From positions 434,001 through 498,000 of the forward strand of contig NZ_AP027043.1 of the NCBI RefSeq assembly GCF_027924665.1: 64,000 nucleotides of DNA, in the 5' to 3' direction. Below the pieces are notes generated by a model. That model searched no databases. It had not been told where the DNA came from and saw only the letters and a program-made list of their open reading frames with translations. The translations under genes and the position numbers were made by a program. Shown here piece by piece: positions 44,922-54,644 of this stretch. The number at the start of each line of letters is the position of its first letter. Positions within the stretch are counted from its first letter, which is position 1. The stretch comes from Flavobacterium sp. GSB-24 (GTDB taxonomy: Bacteria > Bacteroidota > Bacteroidia > Flavobacteriales > Flavobacteriaceae).

Positions 44922-47312
44922 CTATCCCTTCGGTTTAAAAACCAACTTTGTTGAAGTTTTTATAATCTCTTCTTTATTCAATTTCATTTTTCTGAATTTT
45001 CCAGCGTTGTACATTTCGGCTTGGTCGTCGTAATGTTTACTAAACGGATTTCCAGATTGTCCCGTAGGCAGAATACTCCAGCTGTTTTCGACATCAGAGA
45101 AATCAACAATTCTTCTGGTTGAAGGTCCGCCTTTTGTATAATATTTTCCTTCGTCATTAAATCCGAAAAACAAATTATTGATTACCTCATTTGAACCTGG
45201 CGAACTAAATGGCCCGACATTAAATAATCTTCTAAGCGCTGCCACTTTTCCTAAAGGATGTTCGTGCTCAACGGTATGTACTTCTCCCCATTTCCAATTA
45301 GAAACAGTATTTCCTAACTGATTTTGTAATGATATAATTGCATCATGAAAAGATTTTGAAACAATTTGTTTTCTAGTTTCTTTTACATTTTTAGTTTTAA
45401 TATTATCCCACCAAACCGAATTTTCATTTTTAATTTGATTGGCGATAACTTGTTTTCCAACAGAAATTCCTAAAAAGAGATTGAAATTTTCCTCGCCCAT
45501 TTCGTCTTCAAAAGTATTTTTTAGATATAAATAAATCCATTTATTATAAATCGTTGGCGCAGTATCCTCTAAATTGTTGGTTCCTTTCCATGATTTTAAA
45601 ACTTTTATGGCTTCTTTTTCTGTTGCTGAAATTGAGTTAAGATCAATATTCGAAATCAAATTCTTAACTACCTCAACAGCAACATCAGAGGTATTGTCAT
45701 AAATCATTTTACTAATGGTCTCTTTATCCCAATCAGATTTCGCATCCATTAAACTTGAAATTCTTTTTGCACGATCTTCAGGCAGGTAATATCCTGGGTA
45801 CAAATATCCATTATCTATAGCTTCAGGCTGATTATTAGCAGAATAAACATAACCCCATTTCGGATTTTCTGATGATGGGTTTTTATCAAAATCTAGATAT
45901 TCGGTAATATCATCATTTCCGCTCGATCCATCTAAAATCAAATGTGTATTTACACCTTCTTTGTGTTTATATAATTTTCCTGTTGCCCACCAAGCCACAT
46001 TTCCTTTAGCATCTCCATACATTACATTAAGTCCCGGCGCCGCGACAAGTTTTACGGCATTTTTAAATTCGTCCTTACTCTTCGCATGCGAAAGTCCGTA
46101 AACTGCATCTAGAATCTGAATTGGCTGATGGGTGTAAGTCCACAACATTGCAATTGGAGTTTTCTTTTCCAAACGTTCCAAAAAATCATTCATAATTGGT
46201 CCGTGTCGGCTTGATTTAATTGTCAAGACCACATCTGAAGTATCTTTAACTTTGATTACTTTTTTTCTGGTCTCATAAGCTGCAAAACCACTAGGTGTTT
46301 GATATTGAGTGGGATCTCCAGCTTTATTCTTTTCTTTATAAAAATCGATGTCATCATTTTCGAACATTGTTAAACCGTAAGCGTAATCACGATTGTGTGC
46401 CAGTAACGGAAATGGAGTTCCCGCAAGATAACAACCATATAATTCATGTTTTGGTGTTACAATATGAGCTTCGTACCAAGTGGCAGGCTGCGAAAATCCA
46501 ATATGCGGATCATTTGCAAAAATCACTTTTCCACTTTTAGATTTATGAGGACCAACAACCCAGCTGTTGCTTCCAATAAACGGCGGAATTGGCGATTGAT
46601 CCAGCATTGCCGCAACAGATTTTGCAATCTCTGAATATTCTTCTGTATTTTCTTTAGAAATTTTAATTTGGGTAGTATTAAACTCACCTTCAATTCCTAA
46701 ATCTTTTAAATATTCGGCACCATATTTATTTTTAATATCTGTCAATAAAGGATCTGTTTTTTGCGCCATTGCAAAACTGAAAGACATATAACCAAATATA
46801 TTGTAAACGTCCTTTATAGTGAACTTTTGCTTTTTTACGCCAACCAAAGTAAATTCGATTGGTGTTGTTCCTTCCTCCAAATATTGATTGATTCCATCCA
46901 GATAAGCTTCTGCCAATTTATAACTTTCACTGTTTTTGTCTAATTTGGCAATCGCTTTCGCAGAAGCTTCTTCAATACCAATTCCAGCAAAAAATTCATC
47001 ATTTTTAAGTGCAACAGAACCAAAGATTTCAGACAATCTTCCTGGTGCAATTCTGCGAAGTAATTCCATCTGCCATAATCTTTCCTGCGCATGAACGTAG
47101 CCGAGCGCGGTCATGGCATCTTTTTCAGAATTGGCATAGATGTGAGGAATACCAAATTCATCAAAATAAACTGTAGTTTCTTCTTGGATATTTTTCAGCT
47201 GCAATTCTCCTTCGTACTTGGGTTTTAAATGAAAAATATAAGCGCATAAACCAACTCCAATTATAATTATAAGTACTAATAAAACCAGCAGAAATTTTTT
47301 AAATCTTCTCAT
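44922..47312 (-). CDS. Penicillin acylase family protein
   Basis: A 796-residue N-terminal-nucleophile amidohydrolase. One membrane helix or uncleaved signal is at about 5-27 (FLLVLLVLIIIIGVGLCAYIF). The alpha part has VYFDEFGIPHIYANSEKDAMTALGYVHAQERLWQMELLRRIAPGRLSEIFG. The self-cleavage site and catalytic serine lie at GSNSWVVGPHKSKSGK (Ser about 248), followed by ANDPHIGFSQPATWYEAHI, as in the family. GSNEVINN near the end is also conserved. It cleaves amides such as acyl-homoserine lactones, peptides or beta-lactams; the true substrate is unknown. A TTG at 47321 could add three residues; the ATG is preferred. Confidence 0.92.
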   Translation of the reverse strand: MRRFKKFLLVLLVLIIIIGVGLCAYIFHLKPKYEGELQLKNIQEETTVYFDEFGIPHIYANSEKDAMTALGYVHAQERLWQMELLRRIAPGRLSEIFGSVALKNDEFFAGIGIEEASAKAIAKLDKNSESYKLAEAYLDGINQYLEEGTTPIEFTLVGVKKQKFTIKDVYNIFGYMSFSFAMAQKTDPLLTDIKNKYGAEYLKDLGIEGEFNTTQIKISKENTEEYSEIAKSVAAMLDQSPIPPFIGSNSWVVGPHKSKSGKVIFANDPHIGFSQPATWYEAHIVTPKHELYGCYLAGTPFPLLAHNRDYAYGLTMFENDDIDFYKEKNKAGDPTQYQTPSGFAAYETRKKVIKVKDTSDVVLTIKSSRHGPIMNDFLERLEKKTPIAMLWTYTHQPIQILDAVYGLSHAKSKDEFKNAVKLVAAPGLNVMYGDAKGNVAWWATGKLYKHKEGVNTHLILDGSSGNDDITEYLDFDKNPSSENPKWGYVYSANNQPEAIDNGYLYPGYYLPEDRAKRISSLMDAKSDWDKETISKMIYDNTSDVAVEVVKNLISNIDLNSISATEKEAIKVLKSWKGTNNLEDTAPTIYNKWIYLYLKNTFEDEMGEENFNLFLGISVGKQVIANQIKNENSVWWDNIKTKNVKETRKQIVSKSFHDAIISLQNQLGNTVSNWKWGEVHTVEHEHPLGKVAALRRLFNVGPFSSPGSNEVINNLFFGFNDEGKYYTKGGPSTRRIVDFSDVENSWSILPTGQSGNPFSKHYDDQAEMYNAGKFRKMKLNKEEIIKTSTKLVFKPKG

Positions 47313-47428
47313 ATTTTGCAAAAGGTATAAACGATAAGTTGGTAAAATGATGTAATCGAAAAGAAGAATAATGTAAAAATCATTCTTTTTAAAAGCCTAA
47401 ATTTATGTATTTAAAACCAATCCTATAA

Positions 47429-48985
47429 ATGTCCATATATAAAAAAATAGCAATCGGTGTAATTTCTCTTTTTCTGCTAATGGTTTTTGCCAATATAGGT
47501 TTGAATTACTGGATTAAAAAACAGCTTCCGATTATTATTCACGAGAAAAATAAAACAGCGTACAATATCAATTACGAAAAAATTGAAGTCTCTCTTTTTT
47601 CTCGAAATATCTATGCTCAGACATTATTGGTAAGCCCGAAAAACCAGCCTAAAGACAGTAAAAACGGACTTTTTTCTAAAATAGAATCTATTACAATCAA
47701 ACATTTTAATGTTTGGGATTTAGCTTTCCGTGATATTATTCAAGCCGAAAGTATTATTATCAATAAACCGCGAGTGATTTTATATAAAAAAGGCGAGAAA
47801 CTTATCAATAACAGCAAAAGTATTAAAAGCGAAATTCTTGAACCTTTTCGTAAGATTATTGCAGTTTCGAATATTTATCTCAATGACGGAACTGTCGATG
47901 TGGTTTCTTTGGATACCGAAAAACCTATTTTCAGCATCAAGAAAATCATTTTGAAATTAGAAGGGATTTTGCTGACGGATGCGACTTTAAAAGAAAAAAT
48001 TCCGCTGCAATATGAAAGCTACACTTTAGTAATTGACAGTTTATTTTACAGACCAAGTGCTTTTTATCATATTAATATTGGTAAAATAAGCACCGAGAAA
48101 AACTTTCTAAAAATTAATAATTTCTCTAATATTCCGCAATTTAACCGCCCAAATTTTATTAAACGTTTAGATAAAGAAAAAGATATTTATACGCTAAAAT
48201 TCGATTCGGCACAAGTTTCAAAAATGGATTGGGGTTTTAAAAATGATCGTTTTTTCTTTAAAGCAAATTCAGTTGTAATCAATCATTTTGATGCGAATAT
48301 TTATCGTGGCAAAATGCCGAAAGATGATTTGAGTAAAAAATACCTGTACAATCATTTATTGCGAAATATAAAATTCCCACTTCAAATTGATACTTTGCAA
48401 GTTCTTAAATCGAAATTGGTTTACGAAGAAGAAATTGATTTCTCTAAAGGTCCAGGAATTTTAAGCTTTGATAAATTCAATCTGCAGGCAACTAATCTGC
48501 GAAGTGGTTTTGGTTTGAAAAAAACGAATGATGTAAAAATTAAAGTAAAATGTATTTTCATGAAAACCTCTCCTCTCGATGTAGATTGGAGTTTTAACGT
48601 TCTCGATAAAAATGACGGATTTCACATTCAAGGTGTAATTTCAAATTTTGATGTTCGGGCTATGGGACAATTCAGTAAACCGTATATGAATGCCTCGTTT
48701 ACAGGAGTTTTTAATAAGTACCGATTTAATTTTTATGGAAATGATAATATTTCTAAAGGAAACGCCTCTTTAGATTATGATGATCTAAAAGTAAAACTTT
48801 ACAAGAAAAAAGATCCTAAAAAAGAAGCCAAGCTCAAATCGGCAATTGTCAATTTATTAGTCAAAAATGATTCAAAAGACAAAGCAAAAACTGCTGAAGT
48901 TGAACTGGAAAGAATTCAGGAAAAATCATTCTACAACTTTTTATGGAGAAGTATTGCAGAATCTTTGAAGAAGATTTTGATATAG
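47429..48985 (+). CDS. AsmA-like membrane-anchored protein
   Basis: A 518-residue protein with one N-terminal membrane helix (YKKIAIGVISLFLLMVFANIGLNYWI) and a long beta-rich periplasmic part of alternating strands (KIEVSLFSRNIYAQTLLVSP, SITIKHFNVWDLAFRDIIQAESIIINKPRVILY, GVISNFDVRAMGQFSKPYMNASFTGVFNKYRFNFYGNDNISKGNASLDYDDLKVKLYKKKD). This layout fits AsmA/DUF748-type proteins, which span the envelope and are linked to lipid movement and outer-membrane assembly. I see no specific motif, so the family call rests on architecture. Confidence 0.65.
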   Translation: MSIYKKIAIGVISLFLLMVFANIGLNYWIKKQLPIIIHEKNKTAYNINYEKIEVSLFSRNIYAQTLLVSPKNQPKDSKNGLFSKIESITIKHFNVWDLAFRDIIQAESIIINKPRVILYKKGEKLINNSKSIKSEILEPFRKIIAVSNIYLNDGTVDVVSLDTEKPIFSIKKIILKLEGILLTDATLKEKIPLQYESYTLVIDSLFYRPSAFYHINIGKISTEKNFLKINNFSNIPQFNRPNFIKRLDKEKDIYTLKFDSAQVSKMDWGFKNDRFFFKANSVVINHFDANIYRGKMPKDDLSKKYLYNHLLRNIKFPLQIDTLQVLKSKLVYEEEIDFSKGPGILSFDKFNLQATNLRSGFGLKKTNDVKIKVKCIFMKTSPLDVDWSFNVLDKNDGFHIQGVISNFDVRAMGQFSKPYMNASFTGVFNKYRFNFYGNDNISKGNASLDYDDLKVKLYKKKDPKKEAKLKSAIVNLLVKNDSKDKAKTAEVELERIQEKSFYNFLWRSIAESLKKILI

Positions 48986-48991
48986 TTTTTT

Positions 48992-49104
48992 TTGCCACGA
49001 ATTAGACTAATTTTCACGAATTATTTTTAAAATATTTCGAATAAAAATTAGTGGAAATTCGTGTAATTCGCGGCAACAAATTAAACCTGACAATTATCAG
49101 GTTT
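48992..49104. repeat. CACGAATT inverted repeat and hairpin
   Basis: TTGCCACGAATTA (48992-49004) pairs with TAATTCGCGGCAA (49064-49076) with one G-T pair, and CACGAATT (49015-49022) with AATTCGTG (49056-49063). A hairpin AAACCTGA/TCAGGTTT follows at 49083-49104. It fills most of the spacer before the next gene and may stop transcription. Confidence 0.65.
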
Positions 49105-49153
49105 TAGAAAAATCATTTTTTCAATATTTGTCTTTATTTTAACCCAAAGACAA

Positions 49154-50965
49154 ATGACAAAAACACCTTTACATACTTTTCATATTCCTGTAATGGGTCT
49201 TGCCTATACGATTGACAGTCCAATTCGTGTTGCACAATATGGTATTTCGTCTGTTATTTCTATTGCCGATGACGATTTAATTGAAAAAATGCGTAATTTC
49301 TACAGCACTAAATTCAACATTCCCTACGAAGAAATTACCCAGAAATTTCACGATTACCGGGCCGAAAGAATTACGTCTTACTTAAATTTAGTTGACAAAA
49401 TTGTAAAAGAAAAATTCGAAATTTTTAAGAAGGAATTAGCCGAAAGCAAAACGACACTTGAAAACTTTATGTCGATGCTGCCGAATACTTCCGACATTAA
49501 AAAAGGATTTCAAAATTTGCTGGATGACGGAATTGCTTTTAAAGAAAACATTCAGAATTATATCGAAACGCATCTTTTTCCTGGCGAAATCGACGTAAAC
49601 ATTATGACAAAATTGGATAAAGATAATTTTGTTAAAAACGCACAGCTTCCTGTAGAATTTAATGATGCCCATGCCGCTTTAAGAGGTTTTGCAAAAAGTA
49701 ATTTAGAATCTTCTGTTGTACTTTCTGCTGGAATGAATCCGAGATTATTCGGTTACTTTGAGAACTTTCAAGATTTTTTCCCAAACGAAAAAAACGAACT
49801 TAAAAAGAAAATCATTTTAAAAGTGAGCGATTTTAGATCGGCAATGATTCAGGGAAATTTCTTGGCCAAAAAAGGACTTTGGGTTTCTGAATACCGAATC
49901 GAATCTGGATTAAACTGCGGCGGTCACGCCTTTGCCACTGATGGACTCTTATTGGGCACTATTTTAGAAGAATTCAAGCAGAAAAAAGAACAATTGGTAC
50001 AATCGGCTCACGATTTAATGATTAAAGCTTTACAGCTCAAAAATCAAGTTTTTCCAGAAACACCTTTAGAATTAAAAATTACAGTTCAAGGCGGTGTTGG
50101 AACTGCAGAAGAACATGAATTTTTATTATACGAATATAAAGTCGATTCTGTTGGCTGGGGATCTCCATTTTTATTAGTTCCCGAAGCAACATCTGTAGAT
50201 CAGGAAACTAGAAGTTTATTAAAGAATGCCAAAGAAGACGATTTTTACCTAAGTCACATTTCGCCTTTGGGAGTTCCGTTTAACACTTTACGAGGCACGA
50301 CAAACGAAATTTTAAAGCAAAAACGCATCGAAGAAAATAAGGCTGGAAGTTCTTGCCCAAAGAAATTTTTGGCTTTAAGTAAAGAATACGATCCACACGG
50401 AATTTGTACGGCATCCAAAAAATATCAGGATATTAAACTACAAGAATTAGATGCAAAAAAAGATTCTCTATCTCCAGAAGAATTCGAAAAAAGCAAAATC
50501 AAAATAACAGAGAAATCTTGTTTATGCGTTGGTTTAGCAAATGCTTCTTATCTTGAAAATGATATTAAAATAAAAGGCCAGTCGCAGGGTGTGGTAATTT
50601 GTCCGGGACCAAATCTGGCTTATTTTGATCAAGAAGTTTCTTTAAAAGATATGCTGCAGCACATTTATCAAGGAAAATCGATTTTGAGAACTAATGATCG
50701 TCCGAATTTATTTGTGAAGGAATTAAAAATGTATGTTGATTATTTTAGAAATGAAATCGAAACTATTTCTGGCGAATTAACGGCCAATCAACTAAAAAAA
50801 TGGAATTCTTTTAAAATAAATATTCTAGAAGGAATTGAATATTATCAAAATTTACTTTCATCTACTTTGTATTTTAAAAAAGAAGAAGATAAAATACGAA
50901 ATCAATTCAATTTCTATAAATCAGAATTGAATGCCATTCAAATTCCCACATTAGAATTAGCATAA
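49154..50965 (+). CDS. Unknown 603-residue protein with flavin-barrel (nitronate monooxygenase-like) features and a Cys cluster
   Basis: I do not recognise this as a characterised protein. The N-terminus (HIPVMGLAYTIDSPIRVAQYGISSVISIADD) looks like the start of an FMN-binding TIM barrel of the nitronate monooxygenase/enoyl-reductase type. Later segments fit the same plan: IESGLNCGGHAFATDGLL (250-267) and ITVQGGVGTAEEHEFLLYEYKVDSVGWGSPFLLVPEAT (309-346), where a GG-x-G-T phosphate loop is expected. Helical inserts occupy about 40-160 and 530-600. From 400 on there is a cysteine group: Cys401, Cys418, Cys456, Cys458 and Cys483, which could bind zinc or an iron-sulphur cluster. No signal peptide. 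It stands alone, with a terminator at 50971. Confidence 0.6.
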   Translation: MTKTPLHTFHIPVMGLAYTIDSPIRVAQYGISSVISIADDDLIEKMRNFYSTKFNIPYEEITQKFHDYRAERITSYLNLVDKIVKEKFEIFKKELAESKTTLENFMSMLPNTSDIKKGFQNLLDDGIAFKENIQNYIETHLFPGEIDVNIMTKLDKDNFVKNAQLPVEFNDAHAALRGFAKSNLESSVVLSAGMNPRLFGYFENFQDFFPNEKNELKKKIILKVSDFRSAMIQGNFLAKKGLWVSEYRIESGLNCGGHAFATDGLLLGTILEEFKQKKEQLVQSAHDLMIKALQLKNQVFPETPLELKITVQGGVGTAEEHEFLLYEYKVDSVGWGSPFLLVPEATSVDQETRSLLKNAKEDDFYLSHISPLGVPFNTLRGTTNEILKQKRIEENKAGSSCPKKFLALSKEYDPHGICTASKKYQDIKLQELDAKKDSLSPEEFEKSKIKITEKSCLCVGLANASYLENDIKIKGQSQGVVICPGPNLAYFDQEVSLKDMLQHIYQGKSILRTNDRPNLFVKELKMYVDYFRNEIETISGELTANQLKKWNSFKINILEGIEYYQNLLSSTLYFKKEEDKIRNQFNFYKSELNAIQIPTLELA

Positions 50966-50970
50966 AACAA

Positions 50971-51000
50971 AACGCCGATTTAGGATTCTAAATCGGCGTT
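50971..51000. terminator. Bidirectional terminator
   Basis: AACGCCGATTTAG (50971-50983) and CTAAATCGGCGTT (50988-51000) form a perfect 13-bp stem between convergent genes. Confidence 0.9.
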
Positions 51001-51021
51001 CTTATTATAAAGATTTAATAT

Positions 51022-51462
51022 CTATTCTTTTTTATTTTTGCTGTCAATAACAGCACCAGTTCCTGTTCCTAAAGCAGCACCGGCCAAACCTCCAATAATA
51101 GCTCCTTCGCCTTTTTTCTTACTGACGATTGCTCCGGTTGCGGCACCAACTCCAGCACCAATTACAGCACCTTTAGCAGTTGCACTCCAGCCTTTCTTTT
51201 TGGTTGTAGTCGTTGTTGTTGCTGTATTTCCGTTTGCAGCTTGCTGATGCACCACTACAACTTTCTCTTTTTCAGATTCAACTTTTTGCTCTTCTTTTAT
51301 CTTAGCCATTTCCGTCTTCATTGAATCGATAACGCGTTGTTTATTAATCTCAACTTTCATTGAATCAATACTGGCTTGCTTGGCTTTATTTAAATCTTGT
51401 TTACTTTGATTTTGACAAGAAGTTAAAAGAATCGCCGCTAAAATTATATATAAGCCTTTCAT
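51022..51462 (-). CDS. Glycine-zipper lipoprotein
   Basis: A 146-residue lipoprotein (KGLYIILAAILLTSC, lipid Cys16). A charged helical stretch (KQDLNKAKQASIDSMKVEINKQRVIDSMKTEMAKIKEEQKVESEKEK) contains two related IDSMK units and is likely a coiled coil. The C-terminal half is a glycine-zipper domain (AKGAVIGAGVGAATGAIVSKKKGEGAIIGGLAGAALGTGTGAVID) as in YMGG/SlyB-like envelope proteins, which insert into or pack against the outer membrane. A Thr run (NTATTTTTTKKK) links them. The role is probably envelope stability; nothing more specific is visible. Confidence 0.85.
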   Translation of the reverse strand: MKGLYIILAAILLTSCQNQSKQDLNKAKQASIDSMKVEINKQRVIDSMKTEMAKIKEEQKVESEKEKVVVVHQQAANGNTATTTTTTKKKGWSATAKGAVIGAGVGAATGAIVSKKKGEGAIIGGLAGAALGTGTGAVIDSKNKKE

Positions 51463-51540
51463 GATTATAGTTTTAATAATTATACATTACAAAATACGGA
51501 ATATCTGCCATAATGATTGTTACAGAATTTTTTCGAAAGT

Positions 51541-51565
51541 TTATAAGATTAGAAGATTAGAAGAT
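51541..51565. repeat. GATTAGAA octamer array
   Basis: Three units of GATTAGAA type run in tandem, another short-unit array in a spacer (51463-51806). The same spacer also holds a fragment of the CTTTGCG family near 51608 and a CCAGCTAAAGCTGG palindrome near 51730. Confidence 0.55.
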
Positions 51566-51666
51566 TTGATATTTAATTATTAATTATTGTAGTTGATTTA
51601 TTAATCGCACAAAAGCGCAGAGCCGCAAAGTTTTTTTCTCATCACTACTTTCTTGCGGAATATAAA

Positions 51667-51709
51667 AAAAGGCTTTAGCCAAACTTTTACAGTTTGGCTA
51701 AAGCCCTTT
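51667..51709 (-). terminator. kynU terminator
   Basis: AAAAGGCTTTAGCCAAAC (51667-51684) pairs with GTTTGGCTAAAGCCCTTT (51692-51709) almost perfectly; the minus strand ends in a T run, about 100 bases after the kynU stop. Confidence 0.75.
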
Positions 51710-51806
51710 TGATTTATGTTTTATTGTCATCCAGCTAAAGCTGGACGCTATTCAAACTTTAAGATTAAACTTTCCGACTCTGCGCCTTTGCGAGATTCAT
51801 CAACTT

Positions 51807-53084
51807 TTACTTCCCTAAAATTCCTGTTTTCAGAATTTGCCCGAAGTCGTACATGTCTTCATAAGAACAATATAATGGAACTGGAGCTAAACGAATTACG
51901 TTTGGTTCACGCCAGTCTGTAATTACTCCATTTTTCATTAAATAATCGAACAAACTTCTTCCTTCTCCATGAAGAAAAACTGATAATTGTGAAGCTCTCT
52001 CTGCAGGGTTTGAAGGCGTAATAATTTCAAAATTCCCTTTTACTTCTTTGTCAATTTCGTGCAGAATAAATTCTAAATAAGAGGTAATATGATCACGTTT
52101 TGCAATTAAGGCGTCCATTCCAACCTCAGCAAACATTTCTACAGAAGCCAAATATGGTGCTAAAGAAAGGACTGGAAGATTACTAATCTGCCATCCTCCT
52201 GCTCCATGAACTGGATCAAAGTTGGGTTCCATTTTAAAACGGCGTTCTTTATTGTGTCCCCACCAGCCTGCAAAACGCGGTAAATCTGAATCGTTATGAT
52301 GTTTTTCATGAACAAAAACTCCAGAAGCATTTCCAGGTCCTGAGTTCATATATTTATAACTGCACCAAGCTGCAAAATCTACATTCCAATCATGCAATTC
52401 TAATTTGATATTTCCAGCAGCATGTGCTAGGTCCCAGCCTACTTTTGCACCCGCTTTTTGTCCGGCCGCTGTAATAGTTTTTATATCGAAAACTTGTCCG
52501 GTATAATAATTTACCCCTCCTATTAAAACCAAAGCCAGTTCATCGCCAACTTCTTCAATTTTTGCTAAAACATCTTCAAGACGAATATTGTGTTCGCCTT
52601 CGCGACGTTTAATTTCTACGATAGCATCTTCTGGTTTATATCCATGAAAATGAACCTGACTCTGAAACATATATTGATCTGATGGAAAAGCTTTTTCTTC
52701 GCAGATAATTTTATAACGTTTTCCTTTTGGCTGATAAAAAGAAACCATTAGTAAATGGAGATTTACTGTCAAAGTATTCATTACAGTAACTTCTGACGGA
52801 AGGGCGCCGACAATTTTACTCAACGGTTCTGCAAATCTTTCCTGATAATCCCACCAAGGTTTTTGTGCATAAAAATGACCTTCGACAGCCAATTCTGCCC
52901 AGTCATTCATTACTTCATCAACATAAGCTTTGGTACGTTTTGGCTGTAATCCTAAAGAGTTTCCTGTAAAATAAATGACACGTTTATCATTCACTTTTGG
53001 AAAAATAAATTCGTTTTGATAATGATTTAATGCATCTTGAGCATCAAGTTGTTTCGCGAATTCGCGTGTATTTTGAAAAGTCAT
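51807..53084 (-). CDS. kynU: Kynureninase
   Basis: A 425-residue PLP enzyme that cleaves kynurenine or 3-hydroxykynurenine to (3-hydroxy)anthranilate and alanine. Marks: VIYFTGNSLGLQPKRTKAYV at the front, WWDYQERFAEPLSKIVGALPSEVTVMNTLTVNLHLLM, GWDLAHAAGNI, the PLP lysine Lys244 in WCSYKYMNSGPG, and HEKHHNDSDLPRFAGWWGHNKERRFKMEPNFDPVHGAGGWQISN. Length and motifs match bacterial KynU. Together with kmo (38251) it feeds 3-hydroxyanthranilate to NAD synthesis or ring breakdown. It is monocistronic, with repeats on the 5' side. Confidence 0.95.
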   Translation of the reverse strand: MTFQNTREFAKQLDAQDALNHYQNEFIFPKVNDKRVIYFTGNSLGLQPKRTKAYVDEVMNDWAELAVEGHFYAQKPWWDYQERFAEPLSKIVGALPSEVTVMNTLTVNLHLLMVSFYQPKGKRYKIICEEKAFPSDQYMFQSQVHFHGYKPEDAIVEIKRREGEHNIRLEDVLAKIEEVGDELALVLIGGVNYYTGQVFDIKTITAAGQKAGAKVGWDLAHAAGNIKLELHDWNVDFAAWCSYKYMNSGPGNASGVFVHEKHHNDSDLPRFAGWWGHNKERRFKMEPNFDPVHGAGGWQISNLPVLSLAPYLASVEMFAEVGMDALIAKRDHITSYLEFILHEIDKEVKGNFEIITPSNPAERASQLSVFLHGEGRSLFDYLMKNGVITDWREPNVIRLAPVPLYCSYEDMYDFGQILKTGILGK

Positions 53085-53130
53085 TGTGTTTTTGTTTTGG
53101 ATGCTAAAATAACAAAATTTGTTTGTTTTG

Positions 53131-53331
53131 TTTCAAGTTTCAGGTTTCAAGTTGATATGCTTTTTGTGTTAACCGCAAAGTGCGCAAAGATTTTTATCAA
53201 GGTTGACATTTACAAACGCTAAGTTCGCAAAGCTTTGCGTTCTTTAGCGCCTGTCAAACACAAACTGAGCAAAAAATCTTTGCGCACTTTGCGGTTAACT
53301 GCAGAACGAACTTGAAACCTGAAACTTGAAA
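53131..53331. repeat. Nested palindromes: TTTCAAG arms around a CTTTGCG element
   Basis: The outer arms 53131-53153 and 53309-53331 are perfectly complementary over 23 bp and built of 7-base units. Inside them the arms 53168-53195 and 53272-53299 are perfectly complementary over 28 bp (AACCGCAAAGTGCGCAAAG type), and inside those is GCAAAGCTTTGC near 53228. No gene is present in 53085-53402. Confidence 0.9.
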
Positions 53332-53351
53332 TAAAACTATAAAAACAGAAA

Positions 53352-53380
53352 ACCCGACAGGTTTTAAAAACTTGTCGGGT
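53352..53380 (-). terminator. queA terminator
   Basis: ACCCGACAGGTTTT (53352-53365) pairs with AAAACTTGTCGGGT (53367-53380), with T-rich sequence beyond on the minus strand. Same motif as at 26497. Confidence 0.8.
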
Positions 53381-53402
53381 CTCTATGTAAAATAAATTCT
53401 AA

Positions 53403-54452
53403 TTAAAGAATTAACATCGCGTCTCCGTAAGAATAGAATTTGTATCCTTCTTTGATCGCTTCGTCGTATGCTTTTTTCATTAAATCATGACCACAGAAAG
53501 CAGAAATCATCATTAATAATGTTGATTTTGGCGTGTGGAAATTTGTAATCATACAGTTTGCAATACTAAAATCATGAGGAGGGAAAATAAATTTATTTGT
53601 CCATCCTTCGTACGGATTTAAAGTATTTTGAGAAGAAACAGAACTTTCGATTGCACGCATAGAAGTTGTTCCTACTGCACAAATACGTTTTTTCTTTGCT
53701 TTTGCCTCATTTACAATATCACAAGCTTGTTGATTGATAATCAATTCCTCTGAATCCATTTTGTGTTTAGATAAATCTTCCACCTCAACTGGATTGAAAG
53801 TTCCTAAACCAACGTGTAAAGTTACCTCAGCAAAATTTACTCCTTTGATTTCTAATTTTTTCAAAAGGTGTTTTGAGAAGTGTAAACCAGCAGTTGGCGC
53901 TGCTACAGCTCCTTCTTCTTTTGCGTAGATAGTCTGGTATCTTTCAGCATCTTCGGCAGTTACTTCTCTGTTGATGTATTTAGGAATTGGAGTTTCTCCA
54001 AGTTCTGTCAATTTGTTTCTGAATTCTTCATAAGAGCCATCGTATAAGAAACGTAAAGTTCTACCACGAGAAGTTGTATTATCAATTACCTCAGCAACTA
54101 ATGAATCATCGTCACCAAAATAAAGTTTGTTACCAATACGGATTTTTCTAGCAGGATCTACTAAAACGTCCCAAAGGCGTTGCTCAGAATTTAATTCTCT
54201 TAATAAGAAAACCTCAATTCTAGCTCCAGTTTTTTCTTTGTTTCCGTACAAACGTGCAGGGAAAACTTTTGTATTATTAAGAATTAAAACGTCTCCATCA
54301 TCAAAATAGTTGATAACGTCTTTAAACATTTTATGTTCGATAGTGTTTTTTTTACGGTCAATTACCATTAAACGAGATTCATCTCTGTTTTCTGCTGGAA
54401 ATTCAGCCAAAAGTTCTTTCGGTAAATTGAAATTGAAGTGTGATAATTTCAT
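53403..54452 (-). CDS. queA: S-adenosylmethionine:tRNA ribosyltransferase-isomerase
   Basis: A 349-residue enzyme that transfers and rearranges the ribose of SAM onto 7-aminomethyl-7-deazaguanine in tRNA, giving epoxyqueuosine. Typical segments are [50 protein letters not shown]-like sequence ([15 protein letters not shown]), [64 protein letters not shown] and [12 protein letters not shown], ending [11 protein letters not shown]. Full length. It has its own promoter. queE of the same pathway is at 29798. Confidence 0.97.
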   Translation of the reverse strand: MKLSHFNFNLPKELLAEFPAENRDESRLMVIDRKKNTIEHKMFKDVINYFDDGDVLILNNTKVFPARLYGNKEKTGARIEVFLLRELNSEQRLWDVLVDPARKIRIGNKLYFGDDDSLVAEVIDNTTSRGRTLRFLYDGSYEEFRNKLTELGETPIPKYINREVTAEDAERYQTIYAKEEGAVAAPTAGLHFSKHLLKKLEIKGVNFAEVTLHVGLGTFNPVEVEDLSKHKMDSEELIINQQACDIVNEAKAKKKRICAVGTTSMRAIESSVSSQNTLNPYEGWTNKFIFPPHDFSIANCMITNFHTPKSTLLMMISAFCGHDLMKKAYDEAIKEGYKFYSYGDAMLIL

Positions 54453-54515
54453 ATTTGAAGTTAGATTTTAAAATATCAATCTTAGACTTTTTTATCTAAA
54501 ATTTTAAATCGCCTG

Positions 54516-54547
54516 CAAATATACGATTGTGAGATAGGCGTTGTCAA
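54516..54547 (-). promoter_or_regulatory. queA promoter
   Basis: Minus strand: TTG (54545-54547), 21-base spacer, TATATTTG (54516-54523), 64 bases above the queA start. Confidence 0.7.
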
Positions 54548-54644
54548 GTGTTTTGACGTTTATTTTCAAAAGTCCTTGATTTTGTGCGGTTTTAGCGACC
54601 ATTTAAAATGTTTTTTTTCTTACACAAACCTGTTCAACGTATTA

